Origin: Clostridia bacterium
Lineage (GTDB): Bacteria > Bacillota > Clostridia > Oscillospirales > Acutalibacteraceae
Length of the DNA stretch: 39,347 bases
Assembly: GCA_017516485.1 (NCBI GenBank)
Contig: JAFXCH010000047.1
Span: forward strand, 1-39,347
Reading direction: 5' to 3'
Positions 1 through 8,331 of the stretch are shown here, piece by piece. Made by a program: the position numbers and the translations under genes. The notes under the pieces were generated by a model that saw only the letters and a list, made by a program, of their open reading frames with translations, had not been told where the DNA came from and did not search any database. Position 1 is the first letter of the stretch; every line of letters starts with the position of its first letter.

Positions 1-3000
1 GCTGAAACAAATACACAGGAAGTTATGGACCTTGGTGCTGTTGCTCACCTTGCAACAATCAAGAGCCGCGTTCCCTTCCTCAACTTCTTCGATGGCTTCC
101 GTACATCTCACGAGCTTCAGAAGATTGAAATCTGGGACTATGAAGATCTTAAGGAAATGTGCGATATGGATGCTGTTAAGGGCTTCCGTGACCGTGCACT
201 CAACCCCGAGCATCCCGTAATGCGTGGTTCACACGAAAACGGCGATATCTTCTTCCAGCACCGTGAGGCTTGTAACAGCTACTACGATGCAGTTCCCGCT
301 ATTGTCGAGGAATACATGGGCAAGGTTAACGCTAAGCTCGGTACAAACTATCAGCTCTTCAACTACTACGGTGCAGAGGATGCAGAGCGCGTAATCGTTG
401 CTATGGGTTCATTCTGTGACGTTGCAGAAGAAGTTATCGATTACCTTACAGCTAAGGGCGAGAAGGTTGGTCTTGTTAAGGTTCGCCTTTACCGTCCCTT
501 CTCAGCAGAGAAGTTTGTTGCAGCTATCCCTGCAACAGCTAAGAAGATTGCTGTTCTTGACAGAACTAAGGAGCCCGGTTCACTTGGTGAGCCTCTCTAC
601 CTTGATGTTGTTGCTGCTCTTGCTGCAACAGGCAGAACAGGCCTTACAGTAACAGGCGGCCGTTACGGTCTCGGTTCAAAGGATACTCCTCCCTCAAGCG
701 TATTCGCAGTATACGATGAGCTTGCAAAGGATGCTCCCAAGGCTCAGTTCACAATCGGTATCAACGATGACGTTACAAACCTTTCACTCGAAGAGAAGGA
801 AGCTCCCAACACAGCTGCTGAGGGCACAATCGAGTGTAAGTTCTGGGGTCTCGGCGGCGACGGTACTGTCGGTGCAAACAAGAACTCCATCAAGATCATC
901 GGTGACCATACAGACAAGTATGTTCAGGCATACTTCCAGTACGACTCCAAGAAGACAGGCGGTATCACCGTTTCTCACCTTCGTTTCGGCGACAAGCCCA
1001 TCAAGAGCCCGTACTACATCAACAAGGCAGACTTCGTTGCTTGCCACAACCCCTCTTATGTTGAGAAGGGCTACAAGATGGTTAACGACGTTAAGCCCGG
1101 CGGTGTATTCCTTGTAAACTGCCAGTGGTCTGCTGATGAAATCAGCGCAAAGATGCCTGCTGAGGCAAAGCGCTACATCGCAAAGAACAACGTTCAGCTC
1201 TACACTGTTAACGCTATCGATCTTGCTGCAGAAATCGGTCTTGGCAAGAGAACAAATACAATCCTTCAGGCTGCTTTCTTTGCACTTGCAAACGTTCTTC
1301 CCAAGGACGAAGCTATCGGCTACATGAAGGATGCAGCAACAAGATCCTTCCTCAAGAAGGGCCAGGATATTGTTGATATGAACCACAAGGCTATCGACGC
1401 AGGCTTCGGTGCATTCGCTAAGATTGACGTTCCTGCTGACTGGGCTGACGCTGCTGATGATGCTGCTCCCGCAGCTTCTAAGGGTGCTGAGAAGCTCGTT
1501 AAGATGGTCGATAGTATTATGAAGCCCGTTGCACTTATGAACGGTGATTCACTTCCCGTTTCTGCTTTCACAGATCATGCTGACGGTACATTCGAGCACG
1601 GTGCTTCCGCATACGAGAAGCGCGGTGTTGCAGTTATGGTTCCCGCATGGAATGCTGAGAAGTGTGCTCAGTGTAACCGCTGCTCATACGTATGTCCGCA
1701 CGCAACAATCCGTCCCTTCGCTCTCACAGCTGACGAGGCTGCTAATGCTCCCGAGCAGGCAATCATCGTTGACAAGAAGGGTAAGGGTAAGGATGCTTAT
1801 AAGTATACTCTTTCCGTTTCTCCGCTCGATTGTATGGGTTGTGGTGTTTGTATCGGCGTATGTCCCACAAACTCACTTACAATGGTTCCCAGAGAGTCTC
1901 AGGATAACCAGCAGCCCGTATTTGATTATATGGTCGCAAACGTAACAGAGAAGGCTGATATGTGCGATAACACAGTTATCGGCAGCCAGTTCAAGAAGCC
2001 CCTTCTTGAGTTCTCCGGCTCATGTGCAGGTTGTGCAGAAACATCTTATGCACGCCTTATCACTCAGCTCTTCGGCGACAGAATGTATATCTCCAACGCA
2101 ACAGGTTGTTCTTCAATCTGGGGCGGTCCTGCAGCAACATCTCCCTACACAACAAATGCTAAGGGTCAGGGTCCTGCATGGGCAAACTCCCTCTTCGAGG
2201 ATAACGCAGAGCACGGCTTCGGTATGCTCCTTGGTCAGAACGCTATCCGTTCCAGACTTATCGACGATGCAAAGGCACTTGTTGAGTCTGACAAGGCAAG
2301 CGACGAGATAAAGGCAGCATGTGCAGCATACCTCGATACAGTTAACGACGGTGCAAAGAACGGCGCAGCAGCTGATGCTCTTGTTGAAGCAGCTTCCAAG
2401 TGCGATTGTGACCTTTGCAAGGATATCGTTGAGAACAAGGCTTACCTTGCTAAGAAGTCCGTATGGATCTTCGGTGGTGATGGTTGGGCATACGACATCG
2501 GCTTCGGCGGTGTTGACCACGTTCTCGCTTCCGGTCAGGATGTAAACATCATGGTATTCGATACTGAGGTTTACTCCAACACAGGCGGTCAGGCTTCCAA
2601 GGCTTCTCAGATCGGTCAGGTTGCTCAGTTCGCAGCAGCAGGTAAGGCAATTGCTAAGAAGAGCCTTTCCGAGATTGCAATGAGCTACGGCTATGTCTAT
2701 GTTGCTCAGATTGCTATGGGTGCTGACATGAACCAGACAATCAAGGCTATCACAGAGGCTGAAGCATATCCGGGTCCGTCAATCATCATCGCTTACGCTC
2801 CCTGTGAGATGCACAGCATCAAGGGCGGTATGGTTAACTGCCAGAACGAAATGAAGAAGGCTGTTGACTGCGGTTACTGGAACATGTTCCGTTACAACCC
2901 CGCACTCAAGGCTGAGGGCAAGAATCCCTTCACAATCGATTCCAAGCCCGCAACAGGCAGCTATCGCGACTTCATCCTCGGCGAAGCTCGTTATTCTTCA

Positions 3001-3117
3001 CTTACACGTTCCTTCCCCGAGCGTGCTGAAGAGCTCTTCGCACAGGCTGAAAAGGCATCTATCGACAGATACGATCACCTTCTCAGACTTAAGGATCTCT
3101 ATGCTCCTGCTGAATAA
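1..3117 (+). CDS. nifJ: Pyruvate:ferredoxin (flavodoxin) oxidoreductase, 5'-truncated by the window
   Basis: The reading frame is open from base 1, so the gene enters from outside; about 1038 codons are visible of the usual ~1170-1230, so roughly the first 130-190 residues are missing. The enzyme oxidises pyruvate and CoA to acetyl-CoA and CO2, passing electrons to ferredoxin in the cytoplasm. Two [4Fe-4S] motifs of the internal ferredoxin domain are visible (CAQCNRCSYVCP near base 1663 and CMGCGVCIGVCP near base 1831). A further cysteine pair (CAGCAET, near 2023) opens the thiamine-diphosphate domain, which continues with GGDGWAYDIG and the conserved EVYSNTGGQ. Codon use is strongly biased to AAC, TTC and ATC, as expected of a highly expressed gene. 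A dedicated ferredoxin gene follows 76 bp downstream with its own promoter, fitting an anaerobic Clostridia-type metabolism. Identification is very secure; only the N-terminus is unseen. Confidence 0.97.
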   Translation, partial: AETNTQEVMDLGAVAHLATIKSRVPFLNFFDGFRTSHELQKIEIWDYEDLKEMCDMDAVKGFRDRALNPEHPVMRGSHENGDIFFQHREACNSYYDAVPAIVEEYMGKVNAKLGTNYQLFNYYGAEDAERVIVAMGSFCDVAEEVIDYLTAKGEKVGLVKVRLYRPFSAEKFVAAIPATAKKIAVLDRTKEPGSLGEPLYLDVVAALAATGRTGLTVTGGRYGLGSKDTPPSSVFAVYDELAKDAPKAQFTIGINDDVTNLSLEEKEAPNTAAEGTIECKFWGLGGDGTVGANKNSIKIIGDHTDKYVQAYFQYDSKKTGGITVSHLRFGDKPIKSPYYINKADFVACHNPSYVEKGYKMVNDVKPGGVFLVNCQWSADEISAKMPAEAKRYIAKNNVQLYTVNAIDLAAEIGLGKRTNTILQAAFFALANVLPKDEAIGYMKDAATRSFLKKGQDIVDMNHKAIDAGFGAFAKIDVPADWADAADDAAPAASKGAEKLVKMVDSIMKPVALMNGDSLPVSAFTDHADGTFEHGASAYEKRGVAVMVPAWNAEKCAQCNRCSYVCPHATIRPFALTADEAANAPEQAIIVDKKGKGKDAYKYTLSVSPLDCMGCGVCIGVCPTNSLTMVPRESQDNQQPVFDYMVANVTEKADMCDNTVIGSQFKKPLLEFSGSCAGCAETSYARLITQLFGDRMYISNATGCSSIWGGPAATSPYTTNAKGQGPAWANSLFEDNAEHGFGMLLGQNAIRSRLIDDAKALVESDKASDEIKAACAAYLDTVNDGAKNGAAADALVEAASKCDCDLCKDIVENKAYLAKKSVWIFGGDGWAYDIGFGGVDHVLASGQDVNIMVFDTEVYSNTGGQASKASQIGQVAQFAAAGKAIAKKSLSEIAMSYGYVYVAQIAMGADMNQTIKAITEAEAYPGPSIIIAYAPCEMHSIKGGMVNCQNEMKKAVDCGYWNMFRYNPALKAEGKNPFTIDSKPATGSYRDFILGEARYSSLTRSFPERAEELFAQAEKASIDRYDHLLRLKDLYAPAE

Positions 3118-3132
3118 TCAAATATTTAGTAC

Positions 3133-3163
3133 TTGCATTTTTACAATTGTGTGATACAATTGT
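3133..3163 (+). promoter_or_regulatory. Promoter with overlapping dyad operator for ferredoxin gene
   Basis: A -35-like TTGCAT (3133-3138) lies 16 nt before TACAAT (3155-3160), which has an upstream TGA forming an extended -10. Two copies of the self-complementary octamer ACAATTGT (3143-3150 and 3156-3163), separated by GTGAT, make a 21-bp dyad that covers the -10 box. This gives the ferredoxin gene its own start site and a plausible repressor-binding site. The promoter is well supported by pattern; the regulator is unknown. Confidence 0.6.
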
Positions 3164-3193
3164 CTCATAAATCTAAAGAGGAGGATAATCACA

Positions 3194-3364
3194 ATGGCAT
3201 ACGTAATTTCTGACGATTGCATCGCTTGCGGTGCATGTGCAGCAGATTGCCCCGTAGGTGCTATCTCTGAGGGCGACGGCAAGTATGTTATCGATGCTGA
3301 TACTTGCATCGATTGCGGCGCTTGCGCAGGTTCCTGCCCCGTAGGTGCAGCTCAGGAGGGCTAA
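3194..3364 (+). CDS. Clostridial-type 2[4Fe-4S] ferredoxin
   Basis: A 56-residue protein with two CxxCxxCxxxCP clusters (CIACGACAADCP at residues 9-20 and CIDCGACAGSCP at 38-49), the layout of the small bacterial 2[4Fe-4S] ferredoxins. It would carry low-potential electrons from PFOR to hydrogenase or other acceptors in the cytoplasm. The ATG at 3194 is preceded by the ribosome site GAGGAG (3179-3184). The gene sits directly after PFOR but has its own promoter and terminator, so it can be made in excess of the oxidoreductase. Length and spacing are typical and nothing is missing. Confidence 0.95.
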   Translation: MAYVISDDCIACGACAADCPVGAISEGDGKYVIDADTCIDCGACAGSCPVGAAQEG

Positions 3365-3388
3365 TCCCACAACACAATAAACAAAACG

Positions 3389-3422
3389 AAGAGCCGACCG
3401 GTTTACCGGGCGGCTCTTTTCT
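3389..3422 (+). terminator. Rho-independent terminator after ferredoxin
   Basis: The GC-rich stem AAGAGCCG..CCGGT / ACCGG..CGGCTCTT (3389-3418) closes on a two-base TT loop and runs into a T-rich stretch. It ends the ferredoxin transcript and separates it from the dcw cluster. Confidence 0.9.
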
Positions 3423-3656
3423 TGTGTTTAATAATTATTATCATTGTATTTATAAGCATTAATTGTGAATTCATCTGCAGTAAATTGTCTTCCGATTTTA
3501 TGAAGAGATTTGCTGCATTTTTTTATTTTTTGACCGTATTTAACCTTAAATTGTGCACGAATAAATGTTTGCCACAAGATATAAAACACATTGTCGGATA
3601 TTGAAAAAGTTCGTAAAAAATTGCCAAAATTTTTCGAAAAAATTTTGTAATTTTGC
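3423..3656. other. AT-rich intergenic stretch upstream of the dcw promoter
   Basis: About 230 bp of strongly AT-rich sequence between the ferredoxin terminator and the mraZ promoter. The open frames in it on either strand have AT-driven composition, poor ribosome sites and no recognisable motifs. I see no RNA gene. It may act only as upstream promoter sequence (A/T tracts around 3606-3654). Confidence 0.5.
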
Positions 3657-3685
3657 TTGACTATTAGGGCTTGTATAGTTATAAT
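3657..3685 (+). promoter_or_regulatory. SigA-type promoter of the dcw (mraZ) operon
   Basis: TTGACT (3657-3662) and a perfect TATAAT (3680-3685) are separated by exactly 17 nt. The predicted start near 3692 falls just before the repeat boxes at 3697-3723 and about 70 nt upstream of the mraZ start. This is the only strong promoter seen before the cell-division cluster. Confidence 0.85.
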
Positions 3686-3696
3686 ATAGGTGTTGC

Positions 3697-3723
3697 TTGG
3701 TACAAATTGTCCCAAATTGGTAC
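3697..3723 (+). promoter_or_regulatory. Candidate MraZ operator: three 10-bp-phased repeats
   Basis: TTGGTAC (3697), TTGTCCC (3707) and TTGGTAC (3717) recur with an exact 10-bp period; the first two are each followed by AAA. A weaker TAGGTGT sits one period upstream at 3687. MraZ is known to autoregulate by binding short repeats at about 10-bp spacing upstream of its own gene. Position next to the start site and upstream of mraZ suggests the same role here. The consensus differs from the TGGGN repeats of E. coli, so the assignment rests on phasing and location. Confidence 0.6.
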
Positions 3724-3761
3724 GCTGAAACACCAAAATTTAGAAAAAGGAGGGTTTGGAC

Positions 3762-4241
3762 GTGGCTGAAATAGCTGTAAACGAAGAAAAAAAGGTATAT
3801 CTCGGCTTCAAAGGTATGGCTGATGCTGTGCTCGACGACAATAACAGACTGTCCATTCCCGCCAAGTACCGCGATAATCTCGGCAAGACCTTTGTTGCTT
3901 GCTGTGCTCCCGGTCCTTATCCTTGTCTTTATTTCTTCCCGAGTCAGAACTGGGATGACCTTTGTACTGAGCTTAATGACAAAAATTCCGAGGTTGCACA
4001 CACTCCCGAGCTTGAGTGGATGCGCCGTAACTTATATAAAAACTCTGAAGACTACACAATGGATGCAAAGGGCAGATTTACCTTGCTTTCCTCAATGTGT
4101 AAGTATGCAGGACTCAAGGATGAAGTAATCGTAATCGGCAATATGAAACGCCTTGAGATATGGGATCCGGATACGTATGCTGCTGCCGAAGCTGCCAGCC
4201 AGCCTTTCAATACGGGCAGTATACCTGACCTTAACTATTAA
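3762..4241 (+). CDS. mraZ: Transcriptional regulator MraZ
   Basis: A 159-residue protein with two SpoVT/AbrB-like swapped-hairpin domains, each with the MraZ DxxxR signature (DDNNRLSIPAKYR near residues 26-38 and DAKGRFTLLSSM in the second half). MraZ binds DNA upstream of the dcw operon and represses it; it can also associate with the downstream methyltransferase RsmH. The first gene of the cluster, it follows a SigA promoter and a set of 10-bp-phased repeats. Start choice: the ribosome site AAGGAGG ends at 3753, so GTG at 3762 (8-nt spacing) is preferred over an in-frame TTG at 3756, only 2 nt away. rsmH follows after 14 bp. Confidence 0.95.
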   Translation: MAEIAVNEEKKVYLGFKGMADAVLDDNNRLSIPAKYRDNLGKTFVACCAPGPYPCLYFFPSQNWDDLCTELNDKNSEVAHTPELEWMRRNLYKNSEDYTMDAKGRFTLLSSMCKYAGLKDEVIVIGNMKRLEIWDPDTYAAAEAASQPFNTGSIPDLNY

Positions 4242-4255
4242 AAGGGGAAGCGGAA

Positions 4256-5179
4256 ATGGAATTCAACCATAAATCTGTTCTCTTTGATGAAACGATAGAT
4301 GCTCTCAATATCAAGCCCGACGGTGTAGTTATTGACTGCACGGGCGGTGGCGGAGGTCACAGTGCTGCGGCACTTGAAAAGCTGGGCGAAAACGGAAGGC
4401 TTATCGTTATCGACCGTGACCCCGATGCAATTAAAGTGCTAACTGAACGTTTCAGTGACGATAAGCGTGTTACGGTAGTACACGAAAATTTCTTTAATAT
4501 TTCATCGATTCTTGTGGCACTCGGAATAAACGGTGCCGATTCAATAATGGCTGACCTTGGTGTCAGCTCATATCAGCTCGATGAAGCGGAGAGAGGTTTT
4601 TCTTTTCATCACGATGCACCGCTTGATATGCGAATGAGCAAAACAGGCAGAAGTGCAAAAGAGCTTGTAAATGAGCTTTCAGCAGGTGAGCTTAAAAGAA
4701 TTCTTTATGATTACGGTGAAGAGAAGTTTGCACCGAGGATTGTTTCAGCAATCATACGCGAACGCGAAAAAGCACCGATTGAAACAACTTTTCAGCTTGC
4801 TGATATCATAAGGGAAGCCTATCCCGCGGCTGCAAGACGTGACGGACATCCCGCACGAAAAACCTTCCAGGCACTTCGTATCGAAGTGAACGGCGAGCTC
4901 AGTAATCTCGGACAAGCTGTGAAAGATATGTTCGGGTCGCTTAATAAAGGCGGAAGGCTGGCGATTATCTCCTTCCATTCCCTTGAAGATAAAATTGTAA
5001 AAAACTCCTTTGCGAGTTTTACGGGCGGATGTACCTGCCCACCGGAATTTCCCGTGTGTATATGCGGTAAAACTCCGCAGGGAAAAATTTGCTTTAAACC
5101 TAAAACTGCAACAAGCCGTGAGCTTGAGGAAAACTCGAGAAGCCGAAGCGCAAAGCTCAGGGCGATTGAAAAACTATAA
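4256..5179 (+). CDS. rsmH: 16S rRNA (cytosine-1402-N4)-methyltransferase RsmH
   Basis: A 307-residue S-adenosylmethionine-dependent methyltransferase, formerly MraW, that methylates N4 of C1402 in 16S rRNA. The family start 'NHKSVLFDETIDAL' and the SAM-binding glycine-rich loop CTGGGGGHS are near the N-terminus. Further family blocks are MADLGVSSYQLD, the recognition segment around AERGFSF, ALRIEVNGEL, and IISFHSLEDKIVK near the C-terminus. A cysteine-rich CTCPPEFPVCICG segment follows, as in homologues. The ATG lies after AAAAGGGGAAG. Second gene of the dcw operon, 14 bp behind mraZ, the usual order in Firmicutes. Nothing is missing. Confidence 0.97.
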   Translation: MEFNHKSVLFDETIDALNIKPDGVVIDCTGGGGGHSAAALEKLGENGRLIVIDRDPDAIKVLTERFSDDKRVTVVHENFFNISSILVALGINGADSIMADLGVSSYQLDEAERGFSFHHDAPLDMRMSKTGRSAKELVNELSAGELKRILYDYGEEKFAPRIVSAIIREREKAPIETTFQLADIIREAYPAAARRDGHPARKTFQALRIEVNGELSNLGQAVKDMFGSLNKGGRLAIISFHSLEDKIVKNSFASFTGGCTCPPEFPVCICGKTPQGKICFKPKTATSRELEENSRSRSAKLRAIEKL

Positions 5180-5202
5180 AACTGTAAACGGAGGAAACTG
5201 TT

Positions 5203-5661
5203 TTGGCTTACACCTACAATAACAGCTCAACTGCATATAATCTTGACCTGTTTGCACCGGCTCCCAGAGTAAAATCTGAGCCCAAGCCTGAACAGCGTCC
5301 GCAGCCCAGACTTGTAAAGCCGCAGGTAAAGACCCAGGAAGAAATAAGAGCAGAAGCTGTTGCAATAAGAGCAAAAATGGTGAAATTTATTGCGGTGCTT
5401 ACTGTCGGTATACTTCTTCTCGGTACAAATATCGCACTTCACATTCGTAACAACGAGCTTAACAATGCAATAGTAGTGCTTGATACCGAGCTCAGCGAGA
5501 AAAAGAGTGAATATACAAGACTTGAGGCGGCACTCAGTGCTAAATTTTCACCTGCAAATGCCAAGGCGTATGCCGAGAGCAAAGGTATGGTAAAGCGTGA
5601 GCGTTACCAGATTGTTTATTTTGACATTGATGAAGGAAATCAGATTATCTCTGCCAAATAA
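5203..5661 (+). CDS. ftsL: FtsL-like single-pass cell-division protein
   Basis: A 152-residue bitopic membrane protein. The cytoplasmic N-tail (~60 residues) is Pro/Lys/Arg-rich and carries the motif AYNLDLFA near its start. One transmembrane helix (about residues 65-83, VKFIAVLTVGILLLGTNIAL core) is followed by an extracellular coiled-coil-prone segment (ELNNAIVVLDTELSEKKSEYTRLEAAL). FtsL of the FtsQLB complex has this architecture and this position between rsmH and the division PBP; primary sequence is too divergent for certainty. Translation starts at TTG 5203, 8 nt after GGAGG. The N-tail motif reappears in the FtsQ homologue of the same operon. DivIC-type proteins share this fold and are the alternative. 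Confidence 0.85.
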   Translation: MAYTYNNSSTAYNLDLFAPAPRVKSEPKPEQRPQPRLVKPQVKTQEEIRAEAVAIRAKMVKFIAVLTVGILLLGTNIALHIRNNELNNAIVVLDTELSEKKSEYTRLEAALSAKFSPANAKAYAESKGMVKRERYQIVYFDIDEGNQIISAK

Positions 5662-5697
5662 ACATATATTTGTCAAACTTAAAATATATTGATTTTG

Positions 5698-5730
5698 GAC
5701 GGGAGTTGGGTTAGGAACTTGGCTCTCGTC
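5698..5730 (+). other. Hairpin in the leader of the division PBP gene
   Basis: GACGGGAG (5698-5705) pairs with CTCTCGTC (5723-5730) over 8 bp including one G-U, enclosing a 17-nt loop. The copies of TTTTGGAC at 5693-5700 and 5732-5739 flank it. There is no T-tract after it, so it is not a terminator; it may affect stability or translation of the downstream mRNA. Significance is uncertain. Confidence 0.4.
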
Positions 5731-5758
5731 GTTTTGGACATTTAAGGGAGGTATGGAC

Positions 5759-8032
5759 TTGTCTCGTGGTGCATCAAAATTGATGTCAAAGCGTGCATTA
5801 CGCTTTCTTGTTGGTTTGATATTGCTCGGCTTTGGTACGAGCATTGTTCAGCTGGGTAACATACAGCTTTTAAGAGGAACAGAGCTTAAAGAGAAGGCAG
5901 AGGAACTTTATCTTGGTGATACACTTGTGCCTGCTCTCAGAGGAACAATTTACGACTGTAATATGAATGTGCTCTCACAGAGTGCTTCCGCATGGCTCAT
6001 TTATATTGACCCTTCAAATATTACCGTTTCCAAAAAGGATAAATCCGAATCTCAGATTGAGTCTGAGCTTAATGCTAAGCGCAAGCTTATAGCTGATAAT
6101 CTCGGTCAAATTCTCGGCGTCGATTCTCAGAACGTATTTGAAAAAACAAAGAAAAATACACGCTATGAGAAAATAAAGGGCGGAGTTGAACTTAGTGTGC
6201 GTAATCAGGTGCTTGAGTTTGTCAAGGCTAATGATTTGTACAACTGTGTGGGTGTGCAGGAAGATGTCACCCGTTATTATCCTTACGGTTCACTTGCTTC
6301 AACTCTTATCGGCTTTACGGGTGACCAAGACATAGGACGTGAGGGCCTTGAATCAAAATATAATGATATTCTTACAGGTGTTCCGGGCAGAATAATCAGT
6401 GCGAAGAGTGCTTCAAGTAAGAATATCCCGATTGAATATACATCAGTAAACGAAGCGAAACAAGGCACAAGCCTTGTGCTGACAATTGACAGAACGATAC
6501 AGAGTAAGCTTGAAACAGAGCTTGCAAAAGCGTATGAAAGCTCTCAGGCAAAGGCAGCTTACGGTATTGTTATGGATGTCAAAACCGGCGCAATACTGGC
6601 TATGTCAAATATGCCCAACTATGATCTTAATGATCCGTTTACGGTTTACTCCGAAGTGGAAAAAGCCAGACTTGAGCTTATCACAGATGAAGAAGAGTAC
6701 AAAACTGCCAAATCGGCTATGATTATGGAACAGCGTAAGAACAGCGTTATTACCGATTCTTATGAGCCCGGTTCGGTTTTTAAGCTTGTTACTCTTTCCG
6801 CTGCTCTTGAAGAGGGTATTGTCGATGAGAATACGACCTTCAACTGCGTAGGCGGCATACAGGTTCCCGGTCACTACATCCGTTGCCACAAACATGAAGG
6901 TCACGGCAGACAGAGTCTGCAGATGGGCCTTATGAATTCCTGTAACCCGTTCTTTATTTCGACTGGTCAGAAACTCGGTACAGAAACATTTTACGACTAT
7001 TTTGAAGCTTTTGGTTTTACGGAAAAAACAGGTATAGACCTTGCTGGTGAAACTCAACCCAAGGCAGGCAGTGCTTATCATACAAGGGATACATTCAATG
7101 TTGCACAGCTTTCGAGTTACTCGTTCGGTCAGACTTTTGAAGTTACTCCGCTTCAGATGATAACGGCTGTTGCGGCTATTGCCAACGGCGGTAAACTGAT
7201 GACACCTTATGTTGTTGCAAAACAACTTGACGAATCCGGTAACGTTATTGCTCAGACTGAACCTACAATGAAGCGCCAGGTAGTTTCTGAGTCAACTTCA
7301 AAACGTGTGTTGACTATGATGGAAGCTGTTGTAAGCGACGGTACAGGTAAAAACGCTTATGTACCCGGTTATCACGTTGCAGGTAAAACAGGTACTTCGC
7401 AGAAGCTCAGTATTGAGGGCGGCGAAAATAAGTATGTGGCATCATTCTCGTGTGTTGCTCCCGGTGATGATCCGCAGGTGGCAATTCTTATTGCTATTGA
7501 TGAGCCTGTCGGTCAGCGAAACGGCGGCCAGATTGCAGCTCCCGTTGCTGCAGCACTCGTTGAAGAGATTATGGGCTACCTCGGTGTTGAACCCGAGTAT
7601 AACGAAAAAGAGCAGAATATGATTGATATTGCTGCTCCTTCACTTGTCGGCAGAAACATTAATGATGCTAAAGATATTGCCAAGAGTCAGAATCTTACTG
7701 TAAGAGTTATCGGTAACGGTGACAGCGTACGTCGCCAGATTCCTGCTTACGGCCAGACAATGCCACAGCAGGGTGTACTGATTCTCTATACAGATGACAG
7801 AGCGGAAGAGACAGTTACTGTGCCTGATTTTACAGGAATGAGTCTTACTGTTGCACGAAAGAGTGCGAATGACCTTGGTATCAATATTAAGATATCCGGT
7901 AATGCTTTCAGTGGAGAGGATATTCTGGCGTATAACCAGGATGTTCCCAAAGATACAAAAGTTAAATACGGCGAAGTAGTTACGGTTTACTTTAAATCGT
8001 ATTCGGGCTTGTCGGATTCTCTTTACGGATAA
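5759..8032 (+). CDS. spoVD: Class B penicillin-binding protein (SpoVD/PBP2B/FtsI type) with two PASTA domains
   Basis: A ~757-residue peptidoglycan transpeptidase anchored by one N-terminal transmembrane helix (RFLVGLILLGFG region). It has a dimerisation domain, then the transpeptidase with the active-site serine in EPGSVFK (residue 339), the SCN motif (394) and KTGT (543), and ends with two PASTA domains (about 625-750). It cross-links septal or cortex peptidoglycan, partnering FtsW. Its dcw position suggests the vegetative division enzyme; the SpoVD sporulation role cannot be excluded. Start choice: GGGAGG ends at 5751, one base before ATG 5753, which is too close; in-frame TTG 5759 has 7-nt spacing and is preferred. 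The stop codon overlaps the left end of the inverted-repeat element at 8032. Confidence 0.93.
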   Translation: MSRGASKLMSKRALRFLVGLILLGFGTSIVQLGNIQLLRGTELKEKAEELYLGDTLVPALRGTIYDCNMNVLSQSASAWLIYIDPSNITVSKKDKSESQIESELNAKRKLIADNLGQILGVDSQNVFEKTKKNTRYEKIKGGVELSVRNQVLEFVKANDLYNCVGVQEDVTRYYPYGSLASTLIGFTGDQDIGREGLESKYNDILTGVPGRIISAKSASSKNIPIEYTSVNEAKQGTSLVLTIDRTIQSKLETELAKAYESSQAKAAYGIVMDVKTGAILAMSNMPNYDLNDPFTVYSEVEKARLELITDEEEYKTAKSAMIMEQRKNSVITDSYEPGSVFKLVTLSAALEEGIVDENTTFNCVGGIQVPGHYIRCHKHEGHGRQSLQMGLMNSCNPFFISTGQKLGTETFYDYFEAFGFTEKTGIDLAGETQPKAGSAYHTRDTFNVAQLSSYSFGQTFEVTPLQMITAVAAIANGGKLMTPYVVAKQLDESGNVIAQTEPTMKRQVVSESTSKRVLTMMEAVVSDGTGKNAYVPGYHVAGKTGTSQKLSIEGGENKYVASFSCVAPGDDPQVAILIAIDEPVGQRNGGQIAAPVAAALVEEIMGYLGVEPEYNEKEQNMIDIAAPSLVGRNINDAKDIAKSQNLTVRVIGNGDSVRRQIPAYGQTMPQQGVLILYTDDRAEETVTVPDFTGMSLTVARKSANDLGINIKISGNAFSGEDILAYNQDVPKDTKVKYGEVVTVYFKSYSGLSDSLYG

Positions 8033-8305
8033 GGGTGACGATGATAACCCGAATCTGCCCCAAAGCGAGCCTTTTCAGTGCTTTTCGGCGTTTCGGATTT
8101 GAAAGGCGACAGCCTGTCTGCACCCTCAACAACCAAAAATCATCTGAAAATCCTCAGCTTTCGGGTCGAAGATTTTTTATCGGGAGGATTTTTGGCAATT
8201 CAAGGCAAAAACACAGCAAATCCTTTCGGATTTGCGAGTATTTTAACAAAGAAGTGACGGAAATCATCCGATAAAAAACACGGTTCGGATTATCACCGTC
8301 ACCCT
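8032..8305. repeat. 274-bp MITE-like intergenic element with ~22-bp terminal inverted repeats
   Basis: The left end (8032-8053, AGGGTGACG-A-TGATAA-C-CCGAA) is the reverse complement of the right end (8284-8305) with two mismatches. Inside are a perfect 8-bp hairpin GCAAATCC-TTTC-GGATTTGC (8216-8235), an AAAATCCTC/GAGGATTTT pair, and a second imperfect copy of the terminal repeat at 8254-8272. That copy could fold with the right end instead. The layout resembles a non-autonomous miniature inverted-repeat element. A TA precedes the left end and follows the right end after one extra G, so no clean target duplication is seen. A 79-codon frame spans it (8035-8274) but has no protein-like features. 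The element lies inside the dcw operon between the PBP gene and murE. Confidence 0.75.
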
Positions 8306-8331
8306 GTATTTCAACTTAAGAGGGAAGAAGT

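Noticed and set aside
3422-3604. A 60-codon frame in the gap before mraZ
   Set aside because: AT-driven composition, no ribosome site, directly after a terminator's T-tract.
8035-8274. A 79-codon open frame with GTG start between the PBP gene and murE
   Set aside because: It coincides with the inverted-repeat element, starts inside its left terminal repeat, lacks a ribosome site and has no protein-like motifs; the DNA structure explains the region better.
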